DNA of 64,000 nucleotides from Erythrobacteraceae bacterium WH01K (GTDB lineage: Bacteria > Pseudomonadota > Alphaproteobacteria > Sphingomonadales > Sphingomonadaceae): the NCBI GenBank assembly GCA_027941995.1, contig CP115966.1, forward strand, positions 1,922,001-1,986,000, written 5' to 3'. Positions 54,492 to 62,801 of the stretch are shown one piece after another. Both the position numbers and the translations under genes were made by a program. How positions within the stretch are numbered: position 1 is the stretch's first letter; every line of letters starts with the position of its first letter. A model generated the notes under the pieces. The model searched no databases and had not been told where the DNA came from. It worked only from the letters and a program-made list of their open reading frames with translations.

Positions 54492-55555
54492 CACGCCAGT
54501 CCGCGGGCAATGGGCGGGCCGACCATGTTCGCCACGCCGAGCGGCAGCTTCTTCCACAGCTCGATCTTGCGGCTGTAGGCCTCGCTCGTCGGGTCGACAT
54601 TGCGCGCCTGCGACGGACCGGCGGACCAGCTCGAATAGGTTAGCGGCTGCGGTTCGAAGCCCCAGTTCTTCTTGAACGCGAAGGGACCGCTGCCGGTCTT
54701 GCTGCGTCCGAAATCGAACGCGACGCAGCCTTTGCGCCGGGCATGGCACATCAGCTCGTAATACATGACCTCGTTCGCGCGCAGGGTCCGTGCGTCCCAT
54801 ACGCCCCCTCCCCAATAGGGCATGACGTCGCCCCGGTGGTAAAGCGACAGGACGCTGGCGACGGGACGGTCGCCGTCCCACACCGTCAGGATATCGGCAT
54901 CGTCGCCAAACGCGTCCAGCACTGCGCCGAACAGGCTTCGCGGGAAAACCGGCGTGCCCAGATTGCGGACACTCTCGGAATAACAGGCATAATGCGCCGC
55001 CCGGTCGGTCTCCCCGTTGCCCGTGGTTATGCGAAAGCCGTTCTTCAGCCCCTTGCGGACCTCGGCGCGGGCCTTGCGCGGGATGGCGAGCAATTGCGCC
55101 TCGTCGTCTTCGGCAAGTCCTGCGCGAAAACCACAATGGCTGTCGGACTGTATGGTCCAGCCTTCTAGGGGGTCCCCTCCGCGAAGCTCTACCGATGCAC
55201 AGGCCCGGCGCTCCGCCAGTTCGCACGCAGCCCGGGCGAGGCGCCGCGCGGTTCGCGGATCGCTTGCCAGAATGCCTCCCTCGACCCCGAAGCCGCTCGA
55301 AACGAGGGCACGTGGAAATACGAGGGAATGCACCTCGGTCAGGGGCAGCCAGCCGGTGATGGCGCCGCCCCGTTCCGCCAGCAGGCCGAGGGCGGTCTGG
55401 CCGGTGCCCTGCTCCACCGCCTTCAGCCAGCGTGGAAGGTGGAACGGGGACCCGGCGTTCGCGAAAACGAATTGCTCGATCCGCGCGGCCTCGCCGGGAT
55501 CGGACAGGTCCGCCAGCGTCAGGACCTCATCACACAGGCCGAAAGGCGCATTCAC
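54491..55555 (-). CDS. FemAB-related protein, PEP-CTERM/XrtA system-associated
   Basis: GNAT-fold protein with FemAB-like repeats, 354 residues from the GTG at 55555, which overlaps the deacetylase stop by GTGA. Key segments are PFHLPRWLKAVEQGTG, IPRKARAEVRKGLKNGF, the conserved VMYYELMCHARRKGC and FDFGRSKTGSGPFAFKKNWGFE. These match the acyl/peptidyl transferase type seen in exosortase loci. It may add an amino acid or acyl group to the polymer or its carrier. The substrate is unknown. Confidence 0.88.
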   Translation of the reverse strand: MNAPFGLCDEVLTLADLSDPGEAARIEQFVFANAGSPFHLPRWLKAVEQGTGQTALGLLAERGGAITGWLPLTEVHSLVFPRALVSSGFGVEGGILASDPRTARRLARAACELAERRACASVELRGGDPLEGWTIQSDSHCGFRAGLAEDDEAQLLAIPRKARAEVRKGLKNGFRITTGNGETDRAAHYACYSESVRNLGTPVFPRSLFGAVLDAFGDDADILTVWDGDRPVASVLSLYHRGDVMPYWGGGVWDARTLRANEVMYYELMCHARRKGCVAFDFGRSKTGSGPFAFKKNWGFEPQPLTYSSWSAGPSQARNVDPTSEAYSRKIELWKKLPLGVANMVGPPIARGLA

Positions 55556-56439
55556 GCAGCAAGCTCCGTCGCTCGCGGCGTCTCGCGATGGGCGAGTGCA
55601 TCCATCCGGCCCCATTCGAATTCGTGCACCAATTCACCCAGCTTGCCGGCCATCTTGTCAAGATTGGTGTAGTGACGAAGGCGCGATTTCACCGGCGCAT
55701 TCTCGACGCGCGGCTGCTTCGGGTCGATTTCCCAAGGGTGGAAATAGAATACGGCCGGACGCTCGTCGCGCCGGTTGACCTGCCTTATGGCCCACCGGCT
55801 GAAGGCATATGGCAGGACGCGTAAAAAGCCGCCGCCGCCCGCCGCGACACGCTTGCCGCCGAGGATTGCCGTGGTCACCGGGATTTCCACAAGGTCCGAC
55901 CACGGAAGCGGGCGGAATGCGAAACGCGGCGCCTCCCGCCAGCCATAATGATCGTGGGTGACCGGCGCCACGCTGGAGGAATAGACGTACCCCTGCTCTG
56001 CCAGTTCCATGTAGGCCCACGGCGTGCGGTGGTCGATCGAGAAGCTGGGCGCACGGTAGCCGGTCACGCGCTGGCCGGAAGCATCCTCCAGGATCATGCG
56101 CGCCAGCTTCAGGTCGCCGGCAAACTGCTTGCGGTCGAAAGTGAAAACGCGCGCGTGGTCATAGCCATGGCTGGCAAGCTCGTGCCCACCTTCGACGATG
56201 CGGCGCATCAGCGGTGCATTGCGCTTCGCCACCCAGCCCAGCGTGAAGAACGTCGCCTTCACGTCCGCTTCGTCGAACAGGTCGAGGATGCGCAGGACGT
56301 TGTCTTCCACCCGGCTGGCCAGGCTGTCCCATTCGTCGCGCTCGATCACGGTTTCGAACGCGCCGACCTGGAACCAGTCTTCCACGTCGACGGACAGGCC
56401 GTTGACGATACGCGGCTTGGCTGGGGCTGTTACCTGCAT
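55552..56439 (-). CDS. Polysaccharide deacetylase, XrtA-associated
   Basis: NodB-type zinc deacetylase with a DUF3473 C-terminal region, 295 residues from ATG 56439 (MQVTAPAKPRIVNG). Metal-binding and catalytic parts are SVDVEDWF with Asp18, SHGYDH with His91 and His95, and RAPSFSIDHRTPWAY. It removes acetyl groups from the polymer. No good ribosome site precedes the ATG, which lies 24 bases past the XrtA-ATPase stop. An in-frame ATG at 56496, inside that gene, is possible. Confidence 0.92.
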   Translation of the reverse strand: MQVTAPAKPRIVNGLSVDVEDWFQVGAFETVIERDEWDSLASRVEDNVLRILDLFDEADVKATFFTLGWVAKRNAPLMRRIVEGGHELASHGYDHARVFTFDRKQFAGDLKLARMILEDASGQRVTGYRAPSFSIDHRTPWAYMELAEQGYVYSSSVAPVTHDHYGWREAPRFAFRPLPWSDLVEIPVTTAILGGKRVAAGGGGFLRVLPYAFSRWAIRQVNRRDERPAVFYFHPWEIDPKQPRVENAPVKSRLRHYTNLDKMAGKLGELVHEFEWGRMDALAHRETPRATELAA

Positions 56440-56462
56440 GGGAGGGATCGCTTTTTTTGTAA

Positions 56463-57584
56463 TCAGGCCGCGCGTCGTTCGTCGCGCTCGATCCATTCGA
56501 TGAGGATCGTGAGCACGTGACGGACAGACTGTTCCTGTTCGTCGATCCGCGCTTCCAGCGCGCTCAGGCGGTGAGAAATGTCGGCGGAAACCGGCGTCGT
56601 ATCGGAAAGTTCAACGACGGCCTTCTGCAACTCGGCAATCTGGGCGTCGCGCTCTGCCAGCAATGCCTCGACCTGTTCCATGTCGACCCGCGGCGCGTGA
56701 TTGAGCGGCGCGGGAGAGGTGACCTCCTTGTCCGCCTTCGCCATCGGCTTGGGTGCCGCTTCGGGGAAGGTGTTGTCGTTCGCCATTTCGTCCATCACCG
56801 ATGCCAGCATCGACGCATCGATCCGCGTGCGCTGTTCGACAGCCCCCAGCAGCAGAAGACGCGTCACGATCTGGTTTACGCGGCGCGGAATGCCGGCTGT
56901 TGCCTGGTACAGCTCGGCGAAGACCCTCTGGTCGAAAGCCGGATTTCCGTCCCAGCCGACGCATTGCAGGCGGTGTTCGATATAGGGCTGCAATTCGCCC
57001 GGCTCCATTGCGTCGAGATGGTGCGCGGCGATCACGCGCTGGCGCAGCTGCTCCAACTCTTCGTGATTGGCGAGCGTGGCGCGAAACTCCGGCTGGCCCA
57101 AGAGCAGCAGCTGGAGCAGCGGGTGGCTGCCGAGCTGGAAATTCGAAAGCATTCGCAACTCTTCCAGCGCCTCGACCGAAAGGTTCTGGGACTCATCGAC
57201 CACCAGCAGGCACCGGCGCCCCGCCCGCGCTTCCTCGTGAAGGAAGTCCTCGATCGCGCCCAGCGCGCTCGCCTTGTCATGGCCCTCGATATCCAGGCCG
57301 AAGCTCTGGGCGACGATATGGACCAGTTCTTCGCCATCGAGATTGCTGGTCACGATCTGGCCCACCGTCAGGCGTTCCGGGTCGATCTTCTTCATCAGAT
57401 GTGCGACCAGCGTCGACTTGCCCGCGCCCACCTCGCCGGTAATCACGATGAAGCCTTCGCCTTGCGCCATGCCATAGCCGAGATAGCTCAGCGCCTTGCG
57501 GTGCGTGATGCTCTCGAAATAGAAATCCGGATCCGGCGTCAGCTGGAACGGTCGCCCGGTCAGGCCATAGAAATCGTCAAACAT
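56463..57584 (-). CDS. XrtA-associated ATPase (TIGR03015 type)
   Basis: AAA ATPase of the ExeA/GspA-like class found with exosortase A, 373 residues. It begins MFDDFYGLTGRPFQLTPDP, the family start. Walker A is GEVGAGKST at 50-58, Walker B is LLVVDESQNL, and a C-terminal helix runs with an EXXXL-type Asp/Glu-rich coiled end. It may act in assembly of the export or sorting machine. It starts 14 bases past the outer-membrane barrel gene stop. Confidence 0.9.
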   Translation of the reverse strand: MFDDFYGLTGRPFQLTPDPDFYFESITHRKALSYLGYGMAQGEGFIVITGEVGAGKSTLVAHLMKKIDPERLTVGQIVTSNLDGEELVHIVAQSFGLDIEGHDKASALGAIEDFLHEEARAGRRCLLVVDESQNLSVEALEELRMLSNFQLGSHPLLQLLLLGQPEFRATLANHEELEQLRQRVIAAHHLDAMEPGELQPYIEHRLQCVGWDGNPAFDQRVFAELYQATAGIPRRVNQIVTRLLLLGAVEQRTRIDASMLASVMDEMANDNTFPEAAPKPMAKADKEVTSPAPLNHAPRVDMEQVEALLAERDAQIAELQKAVVELSDTTPVSADISHRLSALEARIDEQEQSVRHVLTILIEWIERDERRAA

Positions 57585-57598
57585 GCTGTGTCCCCGGA

Positions 57599-59296
57599 TC
57601 AGAAGTCGTAGCGCAGGCCGAACAGGGCGGAGGCCGTGGTCAGGTCCTCCACCGACAATTCGCTGTCGAGATGGTCGATGGCGATGGCTGCGCGGGCCGA
57701 CAGGCCCTGCCAGATGTACTGGTTGTACCCGGCCGATGCGCCAAGCACGGTCGCATCGCCCGCCGTGGGTGCGCCGTTGTCGATGTAGTTGATATAGGCA
57801 TTGGCGTTGAAACCGGCATCGCGGCCGATATCGCCGCTGACATAGACGGTTGCATAGTAATTCTCGTCCGTCAGGCCATCGACATTGCCCAGGATGGTGT
57901 TCTGCGCAGCGATGAAGGTGCGCCTGTCATAGCCGAGGCCGATGCCGGTATTGATCCGCCCCAGCTGGCGCGAATAGCTGGCCGAGATACCGCGGCTGCG
58001 ATAGGCGGCACTGCGGACGGACGACAATGCACCGCCAAGACACGCCCCGCCATCCGCACCGGCGGTGCAGCCGTTGAAGTCCCCGGTCAGCGGGTTGCGC
58101 CCGGCAGTGAAGTCGGTCGACACATTGGCGAGCGCATTGTTGAGCTGACCGCCGAAGCCCGACACAGCATCGTAGACCGATACATTGAGGGAGCTTCGCG
58201 CGTTCGGCGCGTAGGCGAAACTGCCGTAATAGGTATCGCTGTCGTAGCGGCGGCCATAATGCGCCTCGAAAGCGGTGCGCGAGGACGGCCGCCAGACGAC
58301 CCCGACATCCCAGATCAGCCCGTCGGTTTCGAAGGCGATCTGTCGCGGTGCGGATGTGTCGGTCGCGAAACGGCCGCTCGCATCCACGACAGGATCGCCG
58401 GCCGCGTCGCGCACGACATCGCGGCTGCTGACCTGCACGTCTTCGTACCCGACCCCGCCGACAAGGGCGACGGAAGGCGAGACCGGCACGGTGACGTCGG
58501 CCCGCGCATAGACGTCGCGGACACGCTGATCGAGGTTGGAGATGTCTTCCTGGTAGAGGCCGCCGCCGACACCCACGCCCACAGGCAACACGTCGCCCGG
58601 ACGCAATCCGGCATTCACGCTGGCCGAATGCACGGTGCTGTCGTCGAAGACATCGACGGGATTGCCGGTGCCGTCGACCGGAACGATGTCCGGGCCTTCC
58701 ACGCGGTTGTAACCGAAGCGGTAATTGGCGGCGACCTGCGCCGCGCCCACATTGGTCGAAAGGGTCGGACCGGCATAGACCGAGTAGATCTCGCCTTCGA
58801 CATCCTGGCTGACACCCTCGACGGAATTGAAGGTGGACGATCCGCTCTCGCCCACGCGGGTTCGTGCCGCGAGCGCGCCTGCCTCGACCGTCAGCACCTG
58901 CGGAACGACGGAGGTATAGCCGCGCGCAATGCCGGTCACGGTGTCGCTGTCCACGGCGGCATCGCCATAGCCGATATTGCGTTCGTAACGGATCGATACG
59001 GAAGCGCCGTTGTTGCGGCCCTGGACCGATGCATCCGCGCCTGCGGCCAGCTGGGTATAGGTCACTGTATCGCTACCCGGCGAAAGCTCCTGCAGGACCA
59101 CCTGGTTCACTTCGAGGTAGGGCTCGATGCGGGGCCGCTCCCGGGTCTGCAGCGGTTCGGCGCTGCTGACGGGGCCGCCGGCCTGCTGGCGACTGCTCCC
59201 GCCCGTAACTTCGTCATTCCCGTAATATTGCGCCTGCGCACAAACCGGCAGGGCGAGCGCTGCAAGAGCTACGGTTGTCTTGTAATGGACGCGCAT
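57599..59296 (-). CDS. Outer-membrane beta-barrel protein, PEP-CTERM system-associated
   Basis: A 565-residue outer-membrane protein (TIGR03016-like). The ATG at 59296 is preceded by GAGGGG and opens a signal peptide (MRVHYKTTVALAALALP, cleavage after AQA). A short Pro/Gln-rich linker is followed by many alternating strands, ending in ASALFGLRYDF, with a C-terminal Phe typical of outer-membrane barrels. It probably forms an outer-membrane port or support for the polymer. A Cys pair (GCTAGADGGACLG) sits in a surface loop. Confidence 0.85.
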   Translation of the reverse strand: MRVHYKTTVALAALALPVCAQAQYYGNDEVTGGSSRQQAGGPVSSAEPLQTRERPRIEPYLEVNQVVLQELSPGSDTVTYTQLAAGADASVQGRNNGASVSIRYERNIGYGDAAVDSDTVTGIARGYTSVVPQVLTVEAGALAARTRVGESGSSTFNSVEGVSQDVEGEIYSVYAGPTLSTNVGAAQVAANYRFGYNRVEGPDIVPVDGTGNPVDVFDDSTVHSASVNAGLRPGDVLPVGVGVGGGLYQEDISNLDQRVRDVYARADVTVPVSPSVALVGGVGYEDVQVSSRDVVRDAAGDPVVDASGRFATDTSAPRQIAFETDGLIWDVGVVWRPSSRTAFEAHYGRRYDSDTYYGSFAYAPNARSSLNVSVYDAVSGFGGQLNNALANVSTDFTAGRNPLTGDFNGCTAGADGGACLGGALSSVRSAAYRSRGISASYSRQLGRINTGIGLGYDRRTFIAAQNTILGNVDGLTDENYYATVYVSGDIGRDAGFNANAYINYIDNGAPTAGDATVLGASAGYNQYIWQGLSARAAIAIDHLDSELSVEDLTTASALFGLRYDF

Positions 59297-59307
59297 GACC
59301 GGTCCCC

Positions 59308-60420
59308 TCACTTGTAATAGCTGCCGAAGCGTCGACCGCTCGGACTGAAATTGATGGCGTTGAGCAGCATCTTGATGTCGTCGCAGGCGGACAGGAGGCG
59401 GTAGGAATCTTCCAGCGCGGTCCTTCCGGTCTGCTCTGCACGGGCGACCAGAATTGCCTGCCCAACATGCTTGGCCAGCTCGGCCGCGGTCGATGCGGCG
59501 AGCGCGGGCGGCGTGTCGAAAATGACCAGCCGATCCGGATGACCCATCGTCAGCCGGCCGAGCACGTGCTGCGTACGGTTGCTGGCGAGATATTCGGAAT
59601 CGGCATTGGTCTGGTTGCCGCTGGGCAGGACCCAGAGGTTGCCGATATCGGTTCCGATCACGTGGTCCTCGACGTCGCAATCGTCGTTGCTGAGGGCGTC
59701 CATGAACCCCGTCGATGCGGGAATACCCAGCATGTCCGGCAGGCTGGGCTTCGCGAAATCGGCGTCGACCAGCAATATCTCGAGGTCACGCTCGGCTGCG
59801 AGCGCGATGGCGAGATTGATCGCGCAATAGGTCTTCCCCTCGTCCGGATGGGGCGAGGAGATCAGGATCCGGCGGGAGGCCGAGGTGCCGCGATCGCGCG
59901 CCGCTTCCAGCACGTGCCGCTTCACGATGCGGAATTCTTCCAGCAGCGCGCTGTTGCCGTCCTTGGGATCGATCAGTCCGTTTTTCGCAAGAATGTCCCG
60001 GTCAATGGAAACCGGCTTGCCGGTGAAGGGTGTTCCGTATCCGCGTGCCTCGATCGTTGCCGGGGCATGGGTCTTCTGGACGGCAGGGACGCTGGACGCC
60101 GCCTCCTCGGCCGGAGTTTCGGTGTCTGCGGAAACAGTCTTTTCCGGCGCCGCTTGATCGTTCACGCGCGCTGCCGATGCGCCGTGGTCCGGCTCGCGGT
60201 CGGTGACGGCAGAGTCTGCCTGTTCGGCCTCAGCCTTGCGCCGGACCGGACGCGCGCGTTTCATCGGGGCGTCGGCAAGCTTTCCGGGCATGGGCGCGGA
60301 TCCGAAACTGTCGAGGCCGAATGCGCCACTCGCCCGTTCGAACAGCGAGCTTTCGCCAGCCTTGCCGGTCTTGCTCTCATCGCCGTTCTCTGGGAGCGGG
60401 ATCTTCTTGTGTTCGGTCAT
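59308..60420 (-). CDS. BY-kinase-like ATPase (CpsD/CapB), XrtA-associated
   Basis: Cytoplasmic partner of the chain-length protein, 370 residues from ATG 60420 (MTEHKKIPLPENGDES). Residues 1-125 are disordered and charged. The ATPase core has Walker A SPHPDEGKTY at 189-198, Walker A' LLVDADFAKP and Walker B LVIFDTPP. The C-terminus is short and has only two adjacent Tyr residues (GSYYK) instead of a long Tyr cluster, so self-phosphorylation may be limited. It overlaps no gene but lies close to both neighbours. Confidence 0.9.
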   Translation of the reverse strand: MTEHKKIPLPENGDESKTGKAGESSLFERASGAFGLDSFGSAPMPGKLADAPMKRARPVRRKAEAEQADSAVTDREPDHGASAARVNDQAAPEKTVSADTETPAEEAASSVPAVQKTHAPATIEARGYGTPFTGKPVSIDRDILAKNGLIDPKDGNSALLEEFRIVKRHVLEAARDRGTSASRRILISSPHPDEGKTYCAINLAIALAAERDLEILLVDADFAKPSLPDMLGIPASTGFMDALSNDDCDVEDHVIGTDIGNLWVLPSGNQTNADSEYLASNRTQHVLGRLTMGHPDRLVIFDTPPALAASTAAELAKHVGQAILVARAEQTGRTALEDSYRLLSACDDIKMLLNAINFSPSGRRFGSYYK

Positions 60421-60433
60421 TACCTGATCCCCC

Positions 60434-61972
60434 TCACGCAACCGTGCCGACCTGGACGAACTCGATGCCGAGAAGGATCACGAACAATCCTCCCAGCGCG
60501 GCGGTCGCGGCGTAGAACATCTTCATCCGGCGAGCCTCGGCAGCGCGCTGCGCGTCTGTGAATGTGCGCGAGATTGCACCGATCACGGGGACTTCCATCG
60601 CCCGTTCCAGCGAAGCGGTCGTGCTGAAGGTCGACTTTACCTGGCCAATCGCGAATGCCGCACCGATCCCTGCGCCGAGGCCGGCAATCAGGACGCCGAT
60701 CAATAGCAGGGGGCGGTTGGGCGCCGCCGGCTTCAGCGGCAGGGCGGGCGGTGCGATCACGTCGAACTTGAAGGAGCTGCGCTCGCTTTCGACCTGACCG
60801 CGCAGTTTCATTTCCTCGCGGTCCTGCAAAAGGTCGTCGTACTTGGTCTTCAGGACCTCGTAATCCCGGCTGATGCGCTGCGCCTCGGCAGCAAGGGCAG
60901 GCTCGCTTGCCTGGTCTGCGATCATGGAGGAGATGTCAGCCTGCAGCGAAGCCTTGCGCGCCATCAGCGCCTGCACGTTCGCCTGCCGCTCGGCCCGGAT
61001 CGACACGAGCGAGCTGTAGGCCGGATTGGGCGTGCTGCTGGTGCGGCTGGTCTGCGGCCCCTCGGCTGCGGCCTGCTGGCGCAGCAGCTGGACCTGCCGC
61101 TGGGCGGCGATCACGTCCGGATGATTGCTGGTAAGGCCCCGTGCCCGAAGCCCAGCCAGCTGCGACTGGGCCTGCGAAAGCGCAGCGGAGGCCGACCCCT
61201 GAGGCGACTGGATGGTCGCGCCGGGCAATGTCGCCGGTGTTCCGGCAAGCTGCCCCTGGATCGCGGCGAGCGCGCTTTGCGCAGCGGCGAGGTCCGCCTC
61301 CACGCCGCGCATCTCGGTGCGGGCATTCTGCAGCTTGTTCGAAATCGCTGCCGCGCCGCCGATCAGTTCGGGATGCTCCGCCTCGAACGCGGTACGGCGC
61401 AGTTCGGCCGCCTCCAGTTCGCGGGCGCGTTCTTCCAGCTGCTGGTCGAGGAACACGACCGTTTCCGCGACTTCGCCGCGGCTGCCGGCGATGTTCTCTT
61501 CACGGAAAATATCGAGCAACTTCTGCACGACATCCTGAGCGAGAGCGGCGTTCTCTGCATCCGACAATTCCGACTTGCCGATCGTCGCGCTGATCTCGAA
61601 CAGATTGTCCTCTTCGCTGCGCACGGCAACATCTTCCGACAATTCGGCAATCTCGCGTTCCATTTCGCGCGGGGTGGAAACGCCCTGCCCCAGGTTGGTC
61701 GAACGGATGACCTTTTCGAGGTTCTCGGAACCGACCAGCGTCTGCTTGACGCGCGCAATGTCGGTCTTGTCGCTGCCGGCAATGCCGATCTGCTGGGCGA
61801 GCACGTCGTCCAGCTGGATGAAGATGCGCGATTTCGCCTCGTAGGAATTTGGGATCATCGCGACCACCAGCCAGCCGAGCAAGCAGACGCCCCACGCCAC
61901 GCCGAGCACCAGCCACTTGCGTGCCCAGGCGGAATAGAGCGCGGCGCGCAGCTCGTCGAAAACTTCGTTCAT
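60434..61972 (-). CDS. Wzz-type chain-length determinant, XrtA-associated
   Basis: Polysaccharide co-polymerase controlling chain length in the inner membrane, 512 residues. Two membrane helices, about 20-38 and 440-460, frame a large periplasmic region with long coiled coils (Gln/Ala-rich, with QAQSQLAGLR). The Pro-rich motif before the second helix is PALPLKPAAPNRP. It is paired with the kinase-like ATPase downstream, as in other XrtA loci, and lies 15 bases downstream of the export lipoprotein gene. Confidence 0.92.
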   Translation of the reverse strand: MNEVFDELRAALYSAWARKWLVLGVAWGVCLLGWLVVAMIPNSYEAKSRIFIQLDDVLAQQIGIAGSDKTDIARVKQTLVGSENLEKVIRSTNLGQGVSTPREMEREIAELSEDVAVRSEEDNLFEISATIGKSELSDAENAALAQDVVQKLLDIFREENIAGSRGEVAETVVFLDQQLEERARELEAAELRRTAFEAEHPELIGGAAAISNKLQNARTEMRGVEADLAAAQSALAAIQGQLAGTPATLPGATIQSPQGSASAALSQAQSQLAGLRARGLTSNHPDVIAAQRQVQLLRQQAAAEGPQTSRTSSTPNPAYSSLVSIRAERQANVQALMARKASLQADISSMIADQASEPALAAEAQRISRDYEVLKTKYDDLLQDREEMKLRGQVESERSSFKFDVIAPPALPLKPAAPNRPLLLIGVLIAGLGAGIGAAFAIGQVKSTFSTTASLERAMEVPVIGAISRTFTDAQRAAEARRMKMFYAATAALGGLFVILLGIEFVQVGTVA

Positions 61973-61987
61973 CTCTCGCGGCCGCCC

Positions 61988-62635
61988 TTAGAAATTACTC
62001 TCGGGGATGATGATCACGTCCCCGGGCTTCAGCATGACATTCGCCTTGCTGTCGCCGCGCTTCAAAAGATCGGACAGGCGCAGGCCGTATTCGCTCTGCC
62101 TCCCCGCCTGGGGATCGAAACGGATCAGTTTGGAGCGGTTGCCGGCGGCAAATTCACTCAGGCCGCCGACCGCGATCATGGCGTCGAGGACGGTCATGTT
62201 GGCGCGGTAGGGGATGGAGGCCGGCTGCGCAGTCGCACCGATGATGCGAACCTGCTGGCTGAACGTCCCGGCGAACTCGGTCACGATCACCGACACGATC
62301 GGCTGTTCGATGAACTGGGACAATTGCAGCCGGATGTCTTCCTGCAGCATGGCAGGCGTCTTGCCGACAGCGGGCATGTCCGCGACCAGCGGGATGGTGA
62401 TACGGCCATCGGGACGCACCTGGATTTTCTCCGCACCCAGTTCCGGGTTGCGCCAGACGTGGATCGACAACTGGTCGAGCGGCCCGATCACATATTCCTG
62501 GCTCGGCCCTTCCTGGTTGGCAACGAAGGCCGCCGGCGGCAGTTCGGGACCGCCCCCTGCTCCCGCACACCCGGCGAGCGCGAGTGTGGAAACGACGGAC
62601 GTCGCGAGAATCTTGGTAATACCTTCTTTAGACAT
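61988..62635 (-). CDS. Polysaccharide export outer-membrane lipoprotein (Wza-like), XrtA-associated
   Basis: Outer-membrane polysaccharide export protein, 215 residues from ATG 62635 (MSKEGITKILATSVVST). The lipobox LALAGC places lipid on Cys23. The poly-export domain reads YVIGPLDQLSIHVWRNPELG, and an SLBB-like repeat continues with TVLDAMIAVGGLSEFA and LKPGDVIIIPE. First gene after a 166-base gap, so it may start its own transcript. The short form lacks the C-terminal helix of E. coli Wza. Confidence 0.92.
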   Translation of the reverse strand: MSKEGITKILATSVVSTLALAGCAGAGGGPELPPAAFVANQEGPSQEYVIGPLDQLSIHVWRNPELGAEKIQVRPDGRITIPLVADMPAVGKTPAMLQEDIRLQLSQFIEQPIVSVIVTEFAGTFSQQVRIIGATAQPASIPYRANMTVLDAMIAVGGLSEFAAGNRSKLIRFDPQAGRQSEYGLRLSDLLKRGDSKANVMLKPGDVIIIPESNF

Positions 62636-62801
62636 CGAGATGCTTCCCTGGCCAGACCTTGGGGTTCGCAGCGCTCCGGCTTGTCCGGACACACTGGTCC
62701 CCGCGATTTGGGGCTTTCCTCGCCAAAAAGGGTGAACATCTCGTTAGTTTTTGGCAGTTTCCGGGGGGTGATCCCGTTTCGGGACAATGGCCGCGTAAAG
62801 G

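Noticed and set aside
62772-62784. TCCCG/CGGGA hairpin as terminator behind the decarboxylase gene
   Set aside because: Only 5 pairs with a 3-base loop and no T-run; too weak to call.
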